A stretch of DNA of 64,000 nucleotides from Cyprinodon diabolis (Eukaryota > Chordata > Actinopteri > Cyprinodontiformes > Cyprinodontidae). The notes under the pieces are model-generated. The model was not told the DNA's origin. It worked only from the letters and a program-made list of their open reading frames with translations, and did no database searches. The position numbers were made by a program, and so were the translations under genes. Below are positions 10,460-21,716 of this stretch, in pieces; within the stretch, counting starts at the first letter, position 1; each line of letters opens with the position of its first letter. The stretch is taken from positions 20,608,591-20,672,590 of the forward strand of contig CM060078.1 in the NCBI GenBank assembly GCA_030533445.1, written 5' to 3'.

Positions 10460-12419
10460 AAACAGTCTTTAAATACTTTGTACAATTTCCTAGGGCTCTG
10501 TGAAAAAACAATTATTTTTATAACTCTAAAAAATATTGCACATTATCTATATATATATACCTATATTTTAATCAATGCATTCACTTATCCACTAGTAACT
10601 TAGTGCCACATCTTTAAGACAAGTTTCTTTTATTTATTTACTGCTTTTTATTTATTTTCTGCTCTACATTTAATCACTAATCTTGTACATATCATTTTTT
10701 TTAATCTAATGCTTATCACAGGAACTCTAGAGTTACTTTTACTGTGAGATGCCCTTTAAGTAACATACTCTGTGGCTTTCACTTTGATACTAAAACAAAG
10801 AGATCTCCTGGTTGGATCATAAGTACCTTTTAATGAGAAGCCCACAAACACTTCGCATATCAATCTCAAACTAAATCCTGGGACATTTTTTATTAATTTT
10901 AAAAGGCTTTAAACTCGTGCAGTTATTACTCACAATAGAAACATAACATTTAAACACTTAATATGATGCTTAAGCAACAAACATTGTTTTATGGCTCCCC
11001 CTGTTTGTCTCTAACTTGCTATTTACAAGTTATTCTCTCCACAAACTTGGATCTGTTCAGAGAAGCATAACCTGATATAACAGCTAAATAAAGACACTCT
11101 ATTCATCTGGAAATTGCAAACTTAGAATATATTAAATGTGACCTATTTAACTTGAATCAGCATCAGTAAGGACCCCCTTCTCCCTGAGAAGTCTTTATCC
11201 AAACAATTCATGACAAATTTTCAACCTTGACTCTCAAATGAGTCAGCACATTACCATCTTTCCACTTTCAAATCATTGTTAGAAACAAGAAAATTGCTAG
11301 ATTATATATACTGAATATGACAAAGCTTCCATGAAACACATGTAAATTAAAAATGTAATTATTGATTGAATTAGTCATATTTCTTTTATATTTATGATGT
11401 AAAGGAATGTTGGCTCATTACCAAGTCCATCTACTAATCTGTTGAGATCTTTTTATTTCCCCTGCTGGAAAACTATCAGTTTTCAGAAATTTCTTGGGCA
11501 TGTTGGAAATAGCGGCGTATTAATCATCTATCTGTCCTTCCAACCATCCAGCCATGTGCATCCATCCTTGGAAGTCATTAGGAAACACAGTCATTCCAAT
11601 GTTTTCCCATGCAAACAATGATAGACACTTACCAGCCAGTCTATTAGGCATAGGTGTTCAATAAGATGAAGGTTTAAATTCAAATATGTAGGTACATCAA
11701 GAACCTTATAGCGACAGACCACAACTATGTCAGTATCAATATTTCTTATTTCCAATTTTATTCCGCTATGTCTCAGCTTGCAAACACAGCACAAAGATTT
11801 TAAAACCCCCTTCTCCAGCTGAGTTTGCCTATGACAAAATAGCTGCATGACATGCATTTTGCAAACCTTCATAGTTTTGTCATTTAACACAAAGGAAGTT
11901 GGCCTGTTGACAAGTGAGCTTACATTTTAAAAACTATTTTGACATTTGCTCTGTACATGCCTTCAAGACATTTTACTAGCACAGTAGTTATAACTCCCTT
12001 ACAAGTCATAACATCTTGCCCTAATTTGATCCAACGTACAACTATAATTGCCAGGTCTGCAATACCTTTAATAATGGGGTTGATAGTGATATGACTATAT
12101 CAGTATTTATATTATTGTCCTGACTTGATTCCATTCAGATCTGTGCTGCTTTTATTTTGGAGTGTATTCAAAGCAATCATTTTGATATATGATGAGATTT
12201 ATAGTTTTTTTGTCTAAGGACTGACCAAATGCTCCAAACTCTAGAGTATTTTTGAGATGCAAGACCTAAATTCCTGGAGTTTTTTCTCTAAAATTTTGGA
12301 CTGAATTGAATTACTATTATTTTTCCTTTATGAAATGTCTAGATATCTATTTGAATTGATCCAATTGATGCCTGAATATTTAACGGTGCAGTGACCTCAC
12401 TGAAACATTTGTGGCTTTA
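10460..12419. other. AT-rich unique DNA, no gene seen
   Basis: Contains a short AT microsatellite at about 10543-10560. The 99-residue minus-strand frame at 11591-11890 has no recognisable domain. Confidence 0.3.
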
Positions 12420-12735
12420 GTAACAGTCTCTCTTCTATGGCAAAGCTCAGTAATACAATTAACCCTCCCCTTGCCCTATGTAAACTACAGTATAACAAGC
12501 TAAAGCCCTCCTTTCCAAAAATATACCCTTTGTATGAAATGCAATTACATGCATCATACTCAGCAGACTGTAGACGCCCTGCCCCAGATGACAAATCATG
12601 TCCCCTCCATTGTCAATAGAAAATATGCCATCGGACAATCCCCCCACCCCCCCACCTCCCCTTCCATTATTGTCTGATCTGCCTCTCATAATGAACAGAT
12701 TACGATTTAACCCCTACTTGAACCCAGCAGCCTCC
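12420..12735. promoter_or_regulatory. candidate conserved non-coding element with POU/SOX-like words
   Basis: Distinct from its AT-rich flanks in balanced composition. It holds 'gaaatgcaattacatgcatc' at about 12536 (octamer-like ATGCAAT beside a TAATTGC homeodomain word), then 'ccattgtcaatag' near 12606 (SOX-type CATTGT), then a C-rich run near 12640-12660. Overlapping frames occur on both strands, but all are short and unlike known proteins. This is one of the stronger enhancer candidates by appearance. Confidence 0.35.
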
Positions 12736-13289
12736 CAACCCCAATCCACCGTGTCTATATGTTGCAGGATAGTTTCAGAAAACAAAAGAGACAATTTGGA
12801 AAACTCTGTCTAAAAGGTTTCATTTATAATGTTCCACTAGATCATATGACATTCTCCATTTTAATATCTATACAAATTTAGCTCTGAGGCAACTGTTACA
12901 GTTTGGACAAGTCTGAAAGTTTGGGCATATAAAGCTGCTGGAAGGCAATACAATAAACCAGCTAAAATTATTGGAGGGATCTTGATCAAATAAGTCATCC
13001 TGCTAAATTATATCAATAATATACATAATTCTCAATGTTTCACTGGTATCTGTGGGACCCATCAGTGTACACTGTTTGACAAGTTCAAGGCACCACTTTG
13101 AGCTGGACTAGGTTTTGTCACATGGTGTATTATTTTGCAAGAAGTCAGAGGCAAAAGACAGGTACACTAAAGTCATTAAGTGATGAACAAGCTATTTGGC
13201 CTAGGTTTGAAAGTGTAACAAAGATTGACAAGACCAATATACTGCTTAAACAGCTGACAAGCAACAGTTAAGTTTTAAGACTGTGAATA
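12736..13289. other. AT-rich unique DNA
   Basis: Nothing recognised on either strand. Confidence 0.3.
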
Positions 13290-13625
13290 TGGGGTAAGAA
13301 GGTTCTGGGTTCCATTCCTGGTCCTGGGTCTTTATACATGGAGTTTGCATGGAGTTTGCATGTTCTCCCTGTACATGTGTGGTTTCTCTCCAGGTACTCC
13401 GGCTTCTTCCCACAGTTCAAAAATATGACTGTTAGGTTAACTGGCTTCTATAAACTGTCCTTAGGTGTGAGTGTGTGCATTGTTGCGTGTCTCTGTGTTG
13501 CCCTGCGACAGACTGGCAACCTGTCCAGGGTGTACCCCTCCACTTGCCCGTAGACTACCAGAGGTAGGCACCGGCCCCACCTTGACCCTGACAAGGATTA
13601 AGCGGAAGAAAATAGATGGATGTAA
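13290..13625 (+). mobile_element. dispersed LINE/SINE 3' unit ending in a TGGA-type tail
   Basis: A well-known fish repeat. Blocks in order are 'ggttctgggttccattcctg', 'gagtttgcatgttctccctg', 'gtactccggcttcttcccac', 'ctgcgacagactggcaacct', 'tgtccagggtgtacccc' and finally 'aatagatggatg'. A 20-bp stretch is duplicated near 13336-13358. A second, more decayed plus-strand copy is at 25215-25450. I believe it is the 3' end of an RTE/Expander-like LINE or a SINE mobilised by it; the exact family is unsure. The 71-residue frame inside is not a gene. Confidence 0.7.
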
Positions 13626-13739
13626 ATGCAATGTAATCCTTTGACTTTGTCATTTGAGGAGCCTTTGCCACTCTATGAAGATGGTATTTCACTAGTTTAT
13701 CAATAAACATTCTTAAGGATTTTTTTATTCTATTTTATT

Positions 13740-13985
13740 CAAGAGAGATAAGAGGGGGCTGTTTGCTTTTTCTTCATGAGGAATGAATGTTTACCCTGAC
13801 TACATACCATATTACATTGGCAGATGGTCCATTAACACAACTTCATCAATTAAAGAGAATTTTCCTAACCGCACTCTTTCTGCTGCAGGTGAGATCTACT
13901 TTTTATGTCTAGTCCGAGGAAAAAGCAGGGGGGCTGAGATAGTCGCGCATATGAAGGCAATCAGCTGAGGAAGTATAACATGGGC
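13740..13985. promoter_or_regulatory. candidate conserved non-coding block
   Basis: Balanced composition and no repeat signature. It includes 'cattggcagatggtccatta' near 13817 (E-box-like CAGATGG next to an ATTA word) and 'catcaattaaag' near 13842. A pyrimidine tract followed by AG at 13870-13888 resembles a splice acceptor, but the sequence after it matches no known exon. Confidence 0.25.
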
Positions 13986-13989
13986 AGGT

Positions 13990-15990
13990 GTTCATGGACA
14001 TAAAGACAGACACATGGTGGATAACCCAAAAAATGTAATAATAGCATCCCTAAGCATAGACATTATTATATACTAGCTGAAGCCAAAGACAAAATGTTTC
14101 ACCCTTACACAAAACTGGCTGCCTTGCATTTTGCTCATTCTTGCATCTATTTCCTCACTTGCATCAATTACCTTCATAAATATATGAAGTAAATTGTAAT
14201 TTGTTGTCATCTAGAATGGCCTGACTGCTATAGTTTTACAACAACTTCTTTTTTTATAATATATATTATATGAAAAGCATTTTTTGGGTGTTACACCTAT
14301 TCTATAGTCGGTTGCAGCACATTAATGAGGATAAATACCAAGTTCTAAAAGATCTTTTTTTCATAATTTTTTATTAAAAACTTTTGCAAGATTAGTAGAT
14401 AATGTTTGCAGATTTTAGTCAATTTCTTTAAGGATTTACTGGTATGAAACATTCTATATTTGGTAATAGACATCCCTCTTCTATTTTAAGCTATGATAAC
14501 AGAGAAGTTGTCCAAAATCATTGTCATTTTGACAAAACACTACCTGCAAAGTGACCTTGCCCAGTAGTTTCCACAGTAAAAGAGTTTCTATCGTAGTTTA
14601 TTTTAGGTAGAAATAATGTAATTATAACTAATTACTTTCTTTAAACTTATGTGCCCAACATTTGTCTTAACTGTGCCACCATTTCAGAGTTGTAATCTGT
14701 TAGAGTGTCTGTTGGGTTATTCTGTAAAGATACATGCAAGTATTTGTAATAATTATGAATTTTCTTGTTTAGAACAGCTTTGAGGACTTTTTTTTATTGC
14801 TCCACATTATTCCTAAAGATCAGTTTACTCTTTTTGGATTGATATCCTGACCAGCTTAAACACATTTCTGTTTCACAGATATGAATCTCTGCAGAGAGGC
14901 AGAGATTTACTGGGAGAGAACAAGAGTTGGAGAGGCTTTGGTGACAGGGCCTTCTATCTCTGTATCCTTCTTCTGGACCCCTGGAGTCTTACACCCTTCA
15001 GAGGAGTCCCCCTCGGATGCAGGGTCTCTGCAGGGAGCAATACCACATGCAAAAAACATTCATGTATACTGGTCTTTCTTGGGGGTTTGTTAGACACATA
15101 CTCTTCTGGAAACAAGTATATAAAACCTTTTAATTGCAAGCTTTTCCACACAGGGGATAATCCTTGAGCGCTTTTGCACAGCGGGGACATATTTTGCAGA
15201 CAGCTGGGGGATGAATCATTGAGAGGAGAGAAACACTCTAAAGAAAGGCCAAACTAGAGTGCAAGCAGGATGGAGACCTTTTACAATTTACGATTAGGAA
15301 TGTAAACAGCTCAAGTTTTATGAGCTTAATAGGTTCTTCTTGTCAGTTGAGTTTTGTTAACAGCGTGAAACATACCATTCTAGTTTTAGTTGGTCTTGAG
15401 ACCACTTTGCTTTGGTCATTGTTCACCCAATCAGTGTAGTTCATGGCGTTTTAAAAAAAATAAGTACCCCAGTAATTTGGTGTTGAAATGTTTTAGGACA
15501 CTTTTTATTCCCTCACAATCTAATGTAGACAGAGATGATAGAAAATCCCCTGCGTTTAACCCCATATTTATCGGTTCAATTTCATGCTCCTTACCCTGCC
15601 AAGATAATTGTTTGACCCGTAGAATAAAACAATACAATAATATGTTTATTCTAACAACATAAATGATGTACAAAATCTTAAAAACGCTACAAATCATTCT
15701 GGAAAGTGTTAAAAAACCCATCCTTAATCAAACATCAGGGAGATTTTATAAATGGAGAAAACATGGAGAATTTCTACAGTAGCTAAGCTACCAAAATGAC
15801 TGCAATGATGACCCACTGAGAAGGTCACTAGGAACCACAAATTACAATTTAAAGTACTGCAGGCCTCACATGCTTTGATTTAGACAATGGTTTATGAATC
15901 AATGGTACAAAAGTGACACTAAAATGGCATCTAAACAAGACTTCCCAGGCCCAAACAAAGGTAGAGAGAAAATACCAATTTTTTTTGCAG
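13990..15990. other. unique DNA, no gene recognised
   Basis: The block 14880-15200 is less AT-rich, with overlapping 70- and 78-residue frames on opposite strands. I recognise no protein, terminal repeat or splice pair there. Otherwise AT-rich. Confidence 0.3.
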
Positions 15991-16029
15991 AGCTTAAGAT
16001 TTCAAAAGTCCCCCAAATTAAGGTGGCCT

Positions 16030-16140
16030 ACCTCACCTACCCTCACCTATGATCATGAAATCTGGATCATGACAGAATGAGATCTCGGATACAAGCGGCC
16101 AAAATGAGCTTTCTCTGTAGGGTGGCTGAGCTCACCCTTA
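16030..16140 (+). mobile_element. RTE-clade (Rex3-type) LINE, 5' piece of a split copy
   Basis: Translates in broken frames to the Rex3 reverse-transcriptase tail (YGHEIWIMTE, IQAAKMSF, RVAGL). It stops at 'cacccTTA' and the remainder of the same element resumes at 17073, so the two pieces were one LINE before an insertion at 16141-17072. It is dead: stops and substitutions are present. Confidence 0.85.
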
Positions 16141-17072
16141 TGCTACGTTCACACCTAATGTGCTTTGGGCAGCAGCAGCAGCCACTTTACATGCAAAGTC
16201 TATGGTTGACGTGCATAGAAATAGAACTTGAATAGAGAAATTAACCCTGCATATAACGCATCCCCTTAGGGAGCAGTGGGCTGCCACTGTGCAGCACCCA
16301 GGGAGCAGTGTGAGGTTAAGGGTCATGCTCAGAGACCCAGAGTGCCTCTGGGGATCAAACCAGGTACTTGCAACCTACTTAGAGCACAAGTGCACTGCTC
16401 TAACCACAACACTTCCCCAAAGGAAGTGATCAAGACGCTTCAAAAGGTCCTGCAGTGTGTCATGAGCTCCTGAGCTTCTAAGCATCTGATGCACGAGACA
16501 CGCTTCACAAGCAGCAGATGCTGGAGTTGGAAAAATGTAATTTTTGCAGCTGGAAATGCCACATCAACCAACCAGAGAAGCTGATCTGGGAGGTGGCAGG
16601 GAGACAGACACAGCATTGCTGATTCAGAGCCTATGATCACTCCCCTGAAACTGTTTATTAATGCTAAAATTAAAATTTGACTTAAAAAGTCAAAACTGCT
16701 TTTCGCTTTCATTTTTTCTGGTGCATGCAGTTGGGCCATGCACCAGACAGTAGGGGAAACCCCCCCAAGAGGTGACCCTTCCTGAGGCAACTGCTGCTAG
16801 GGATTCCCAGTTACACTGCACAGCCGGTATGATGGGTCTGCGCACCTGCATCAGCAAAATTATATTTTAAGGCAGGATTGTAATCTTGATGAACTGACTG
16901 CACAGACAATGTTTTCAGTAGGACTTTCTCATTTAAACATATATTAAAACTACTTTTTACCAGCTTATTACAGCAAATATAGCAAAGCCCCTCTCTGCCA
17001 TTGAACATAGGAGCAGCAGAAGCATCAGGAAGCTTTTTTGGTGTTCAAATCATGTGCAGCGTGAACGTCACA
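16141..17072. mobile_element. 932-bp Harbinger-like MITE inserted in an RTE LINE
   Basis: Left end TGCTACGTTCACACCT; right end read from the minus strand TGTGACGTTCACGCTG, an imperfect 16-bp terminal inverted repeat. The host LINE continues on both sides, with TTA on the left (16138-16140) and TTT on the right (17073-17075), consistent with a 3-bp target duplication like the TWA sites of PIF/Harbinger. It carries an older SINE at 16252-16421. The 116-residue minus frame at 16440-16790 resembles no transposase. Confidence 0.6.
16252..16421 (-). mobile_element. tRNA-derived SINE, minus strand
   Basis: Read on the minus strand: 'ttgtggttagagcagtgcac', then 'ctggtttgatccccagag' (degraded B box), then 'gagcatgacccttaacctca', then 'cactgctccct'. 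The same family is present at 40305-40996, 47531-47760 and 59726-59953. It lies within the Harbinger-like MITE. Confidence 0.8.
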
Positions 17073-17352
17073 TTTCAGTTAGGGTGAGGAGCTTGGTCAT
17101 TTGGGAGGGGCTTGGAAAGAGCCGCTTCTCCTCCAAATCAAAAGGAGTACAATAAGGTGGCTTTTTCGGATGCTTCTTGGAGTTCCAGGCACCTCACACC
17201 AGAAAGAGGAACCGGAAGAAACTCTGGTGGGACTATGTCTCTCAGCTGGCCTGGGAGTGCCTTGGGATTCTGGGAAAAGCTTTGCTTCTCTCTGTGTAAA
17301 GGGAAGTGTGGGAGGCTGCTGCCCCCGTGACCCAGGGGGAGCACGAGACAAG
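17073..17352 (+). mobile_element. RTE-clade (Rex3-type) LINE, 3' piece of the split copy
   Basis: Resumes with 'agggtgaggagcttggtcat', then encodes broken versions of the Rex3 C-terminus (RVRSLVI..., DYVSQLAWE, AAAPVT) and ends with 'ctgctgcccccgtgaccc'. It belongs to the copy begun at 16030. Several reading frames longer than 65 residues on both strands here are by-products of this GC-richer LINE. Confidence 0.88.
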
Positions 17353-20300
17353 ACGAGAGGAGATTAAGGTGACATGGTTAAAGTCCACACTGAAATATGA
17401 TTTTAGATGCATTGGCATTAGCTTCCGCACTACAGCGTGACTAAAATTTGGCTTTAGAGTAGAGCGAGTCATAATCCCACCACAGTGAGACTCATTGCCA
17501 ATTTTGGTCAACACTTAATGGCAGATGTTTCTACTAAGGATGGCAAATAAAGTTATTTATTTTTTACATTTAGAGATAGATTTTTTTACATACAATATAA
17601 GAAATGCAATTTTTTATGAGTCAGTTTTTTTTTATGAGGTAAATACTTTTTCATAACACTTTATATACATTATTCAAACATGGACTGTAAATGTATAGAT
17701 AAAGAGCTTGTTCTCAGGCCCTTCTCATTCCTCTACAAGCCCACATGTGTTTTATTAGCAGGCAGGCCCATTGGACTGTAAATTCCAACAGCGGGCCAGC
17801 CCGAGGCTACACGCAGCCCAAGGTTAAGAAAGATCACAGGAAAAAAAAGGAAATGATAGGCACGAGAGGATTCACATCTTTCCATGGTTTTCCTACATAC
17901 GCTCTTTCCAGCAAACGTTTGCTACTGTTCTCATGGCTGCCTGTGTACCTTTATTTGAAGTATCAATCTTTTTTTATCCTGGTTATCATCTGTTTCTCTT
18001 TCAGCTCTGGCTGCAATCCAGTTTTTTCTTTGATATCCTGCACATTTCTTTAGTAAAACCACCTTTGTTTCCCTACAGTTCTTTTCCCTTCCATCTGGTT
18101 TCTTCCCCCTCCTCACTTTCTCTTGGTTTCTGTTGGTGCCCTGCTGCGTTCCTACTCTCTGACTCCAAAACCACAGCCTTCTCGCAACAGCAAAACACTT
18201 CTAAGACAAGAAAGCTGTGGCTTAAACAATAGTTTCCGCTCGCCTCAGGACAAAATAACTCACTCCCACTGACGCACAAACATATGCAACCTCCTTAACA
18301 AACTAACGCTCATTCTTAGATCCAAGTACTCATCAATAAAATTTATCTCAGTTTTCTAACTTTCCCGTCTCCCTTTATCTTCTCAATCAACATGACAATC
18401 ATAATTAGAGTGTGACATAGCAGGTCGTGACCTGACCCACTCCGAAGCCCCCCTCAACAGTGAAACCATCTGCAGGGTTACTTACATGGTCTTTTAGTGT
18501 TTACTAGTGTTACCAGTGTAGAAGAAACTAGTTAAAGGGATTTTTATTTTATAAATCAAGCTAATTTAATCAACTAATAGAGGAATAATTTCAAACTACT
18601 CTGGTATCTTTCAGAATCTCTGTTTATTTTCACCATCTATTTTGGACACTGCTGCATTAACGATCATATAGTTGTATAAGTTTTTCCTCAAATGCATCCT
18701 TTTTGATACGAAGTTCATTGGAAAACGTTAGTCCCAAAAATGCAATATTAGGATCTAACTTTAGTTAAAGACTCTGTAGGGTAAAGCTAATGCTGTATTC
18801 CATTTACCTCAGAACTGGGAAATTGTCGTGCTGTAATTTATGAGGTGATAATGTCCCGGTGTCCCACTTATTCTTCATTATTTGTAATTGGTCAAAGCCA
18901 CTATAGCAGTGACCAAAACTATATGGTATTGTGTGCATATAAACTACATTAAAGTATCTTGTCTGTTTGACTCACTATTCCAACTTTCCATTTGAAATGT
19001 CCTTATTTGAGGTCAGAAATACAGAGTTGTAAGTGCAAATGTAATGCAACAGAGTATTATGTTTGCATTTGTTTTGGTAGGAACAAAGAACACTTTTTCA
19101 AGGTGTCATTCCCAAATAAACAGTTGCCATGTAGTTTCAAGAACAGTAGAAACACATTGGCCTTGTGTGGAACTAGTAACTGCAGCAAAACCTAACAACT
19201 GTACTCTTTATACAAGTAGATTCTATGCTATTTGAACTGATTATTTGTTAATCCATTCTTCAACAGAACAGTTTCTATTAGTCAACTGACTAAACTAAAC
19301 CCAAGCAGGGATTTATATTAATTGGTGGTGTTAAAACCAAATGCTGGGCAACAGAGTTATTTGCTTGACATAACTTAAGTATTGCTGCTTTTTGAGTTAT
19401 CTACAGCAGCATGTGCACATGCTGTGTGCAGTGCTTTAGCAAAAATAACGCTCAGATTTTTGCTTTCGATTCTCTCAATAGCAATCCCACTTGGTATGGT
19501 AGGGTGAAGGTTGTGATAATCCTTTTATAATATATAAAAAAAGACATTGGTTGTCTTTATAAAAGCTCACAATGTGGCAATAATCTGGCTGATATTGCTT
19601 TAAATGTGTGATAGGATGGAGTATTCTAGTACCCCAGCAGTGTGATCCTCCTGGTGCAATTAAATTACTTTTTAAAATTGATACTTGTCCACTGCATTAT
19701 TATGATTTCCCTTTTAGTACACACTATCCTTAAAAAAGTAATGATGCTGCTCCAGACAATCGTTTAAAGAATTTGGACTTCTATTAAAAACACTATTTTA
19801 AAATGTTCTATATCTTCTACACCTGACACTGGATTCAATCTGCTGCCTTTTAGCAGATGTGGTAGAAAAATAAAATTTAATACCTTTCAATAAGTGGTGA
19901 CGGCATTCTGCTGAGCAGTTTAATTATCTATCTCCCACCAGGCCTTGTTCTCATTATCTCTGCTACCACTCAACTCTCCTCTGTGGTTACCTCCTTCCCG
20001 CTGTATCTCAACTGCCGTACATACAAAGAAAAAACAAAAACCCTGCAAAAACTCAAATGAACTCTAAGGATTTTTTTACAATATCCATTTGTTTTATTTC
20101 ATTATTGTATATGAAAAAGTGTATTTGGTTTTTCTTCCAATGGCATAAATGATATTTTTCGCCATGCAAATAAGCCCTAAAAGTCAGTAATGGCGACCAT
20201 GGGAAACCTATGTCATGATGTGCTTTAAACCATCTAACCATAAATACCATGTTGGATTATGGGTGTTTTTCCATATGACAAACTTTCAAAGGAAGAGGCT

Positions 20301-20660
20301 TTGCATACCTCTATGTGTTTGGAGATTACTTTTTGCCTGCTCCTTGGCCCCAAACCAAGACAATGCTAAGATGGCCAGTATACATACTCCAACATATCTA
20401 CTTTAGTTCTTCACGTAGTCTACTTTTTTCTTTTCTTTTTTCCTACCCGTTTCAGGAAACAGAATGCAGACATAACAGTAAGACCACCTAACCCAAGACG
20501 GACAGCCAAAAAGAGAAAATCATACCATAAGTGCCTTCGAGTAGAGTTTGTGGCCTCAATCTCATCTCATTTAAAGTGATTTCATGCCAAAGAAGCAGTT
20601 GTCAGCAATTTGATACTGCTGTTAAGAGGTTTCCATTCAAGACACCAAGCATTTGTTTGA
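17353..20660. other. unique AT-rich DNA, no gene recognised
   Basis: The segment 17740-18290 is less AT-rich and has frames of 60-102 residues on both strands, none resembling a protein. A pyrimidine-rich stretch lies at 18000-18120. No terminal repeats were found. Confidence 0.3.
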
Positions 20661-21124
20661 CACCTTTAGTCAAATCAAATTAGTTTTATTCAGAACTGTG
20701 AAAAAGCTTACTCCATAGAGCCCTTGCAAAAACAAGGTATTGTACAATATATGTTTGTTCTGACAAACATTATTTCAACAAGACTTTACCAACTCTCTGG
20801 ATAGATAGGTCAAACTTCCCGGTTGTTTGACCCCACAGATGTTATTAATTGAGTTTCTCATTAGTTACTTACAAGAAAGGTTGATTACCTCCCTCCCCAT
20901 GCGCTAGATTGTGTTCCAGTTGTACTGACTTCCCCGAGAGTGAAAATACTAGTCCTTATGACATGATTCTTTTGACAAAAAAAAAACAAGCAACTAAAAA
21001 AAACAAAACAAAAAAAAAAAACATAAGTATATCACAAACACTAGGAAAAAATAAAGGATTGTTTTAAGACACATTCATGTCCTTGTAAGAATTTACCATA
21101 AGCATCCTTTAGAGGGAAAATTTT
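20661..21124. other. AT-rich DNA with A-rich tract
   Basis: An A-rich run with single interruptions occupies about 20979-21022, shortly before the L2 LINE fragment. Nothing else recognised. Confidence 0.35.
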
Positions 21125-21716
21125 TAATCTGAGTGGAATGTTATCTACAATCTGCCCGTGTCCTCACTAAGACTAAGAAAGGAGAGCACATCCCCCCAGT
21201 CCTTCCACTGGCTCCCTGTATCTCAGAGAGTAGACTTTAAAATACTTCTGTTAGTCTATACATCTCTGAATGGCTTAGCACCTAAATACATCACAGACTT
21301 GGTATCAGTGTATCAACCCTCCAGACCACTCAGGTCTTCTGGCTCCAGCCTGCTCTGCATACCTAGAACCAGAACTAAACATGGAGAAGCAGCATTTAGT
21401 TCCTATGCTCCACTTATCTGGAACAAACTTCCAGGAAACTATAAAAGTGCAGAAAGCCTGAGTTCCTTTAAATCAAGACTAAAAACTGTTCTAGTTAAAC
21501 AGTTCAACTGAAACATCATTAGTTCAACTTTTTTATTTTTTTTAGTCCAACTGTTCTTTTTTGTTTCTGCATTTTTTATTTTATTTATTTTTATTCCGTA
21601 CTTGCTTTGATTCTGTTTTATTTTCCTATATTTTAATCATGTAAAGCACTTTGCATTGTCTTTGTACTGAATTGTGCTATACAAATAAATTTGTCTTGCC
21701 TTGCCTTGCCTTACAA
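21125..21716 (+). mobile_element. L2/Rex1-like LINE, 3' truncated copy
   Basis: A frame at 21158-21511 encodes the last ~110 residues of an L2-clade reverse transcriptase ORF: HWLPVSQRVDFKILLL, then YTSLNGLAPKYITDL, then PLRSSGSSLL, PRTRTKHGEAAFSSYAP, WNKLP and SFKSRLKTVLV. The upstream bases encode ARVLTKTKKGEHIPPVL in a shifted frame, so a small frameshift separates it from the rest. The 3' UTR ends in 'gtaaagcactttgcattgtc', 'tgctatacaaataaa' and short TTGCC repeats, the normal tail of this clade. The element is 5'-truncated, as is usual for LINE copies. Confidence 0.88.

Noticed and set aside
17101..17514. Overlapping frames of 68-90 residues on both strands
   Set aside because: By-products of the GC-richer RTE LINE 3' end; the true LINE frame is broken.
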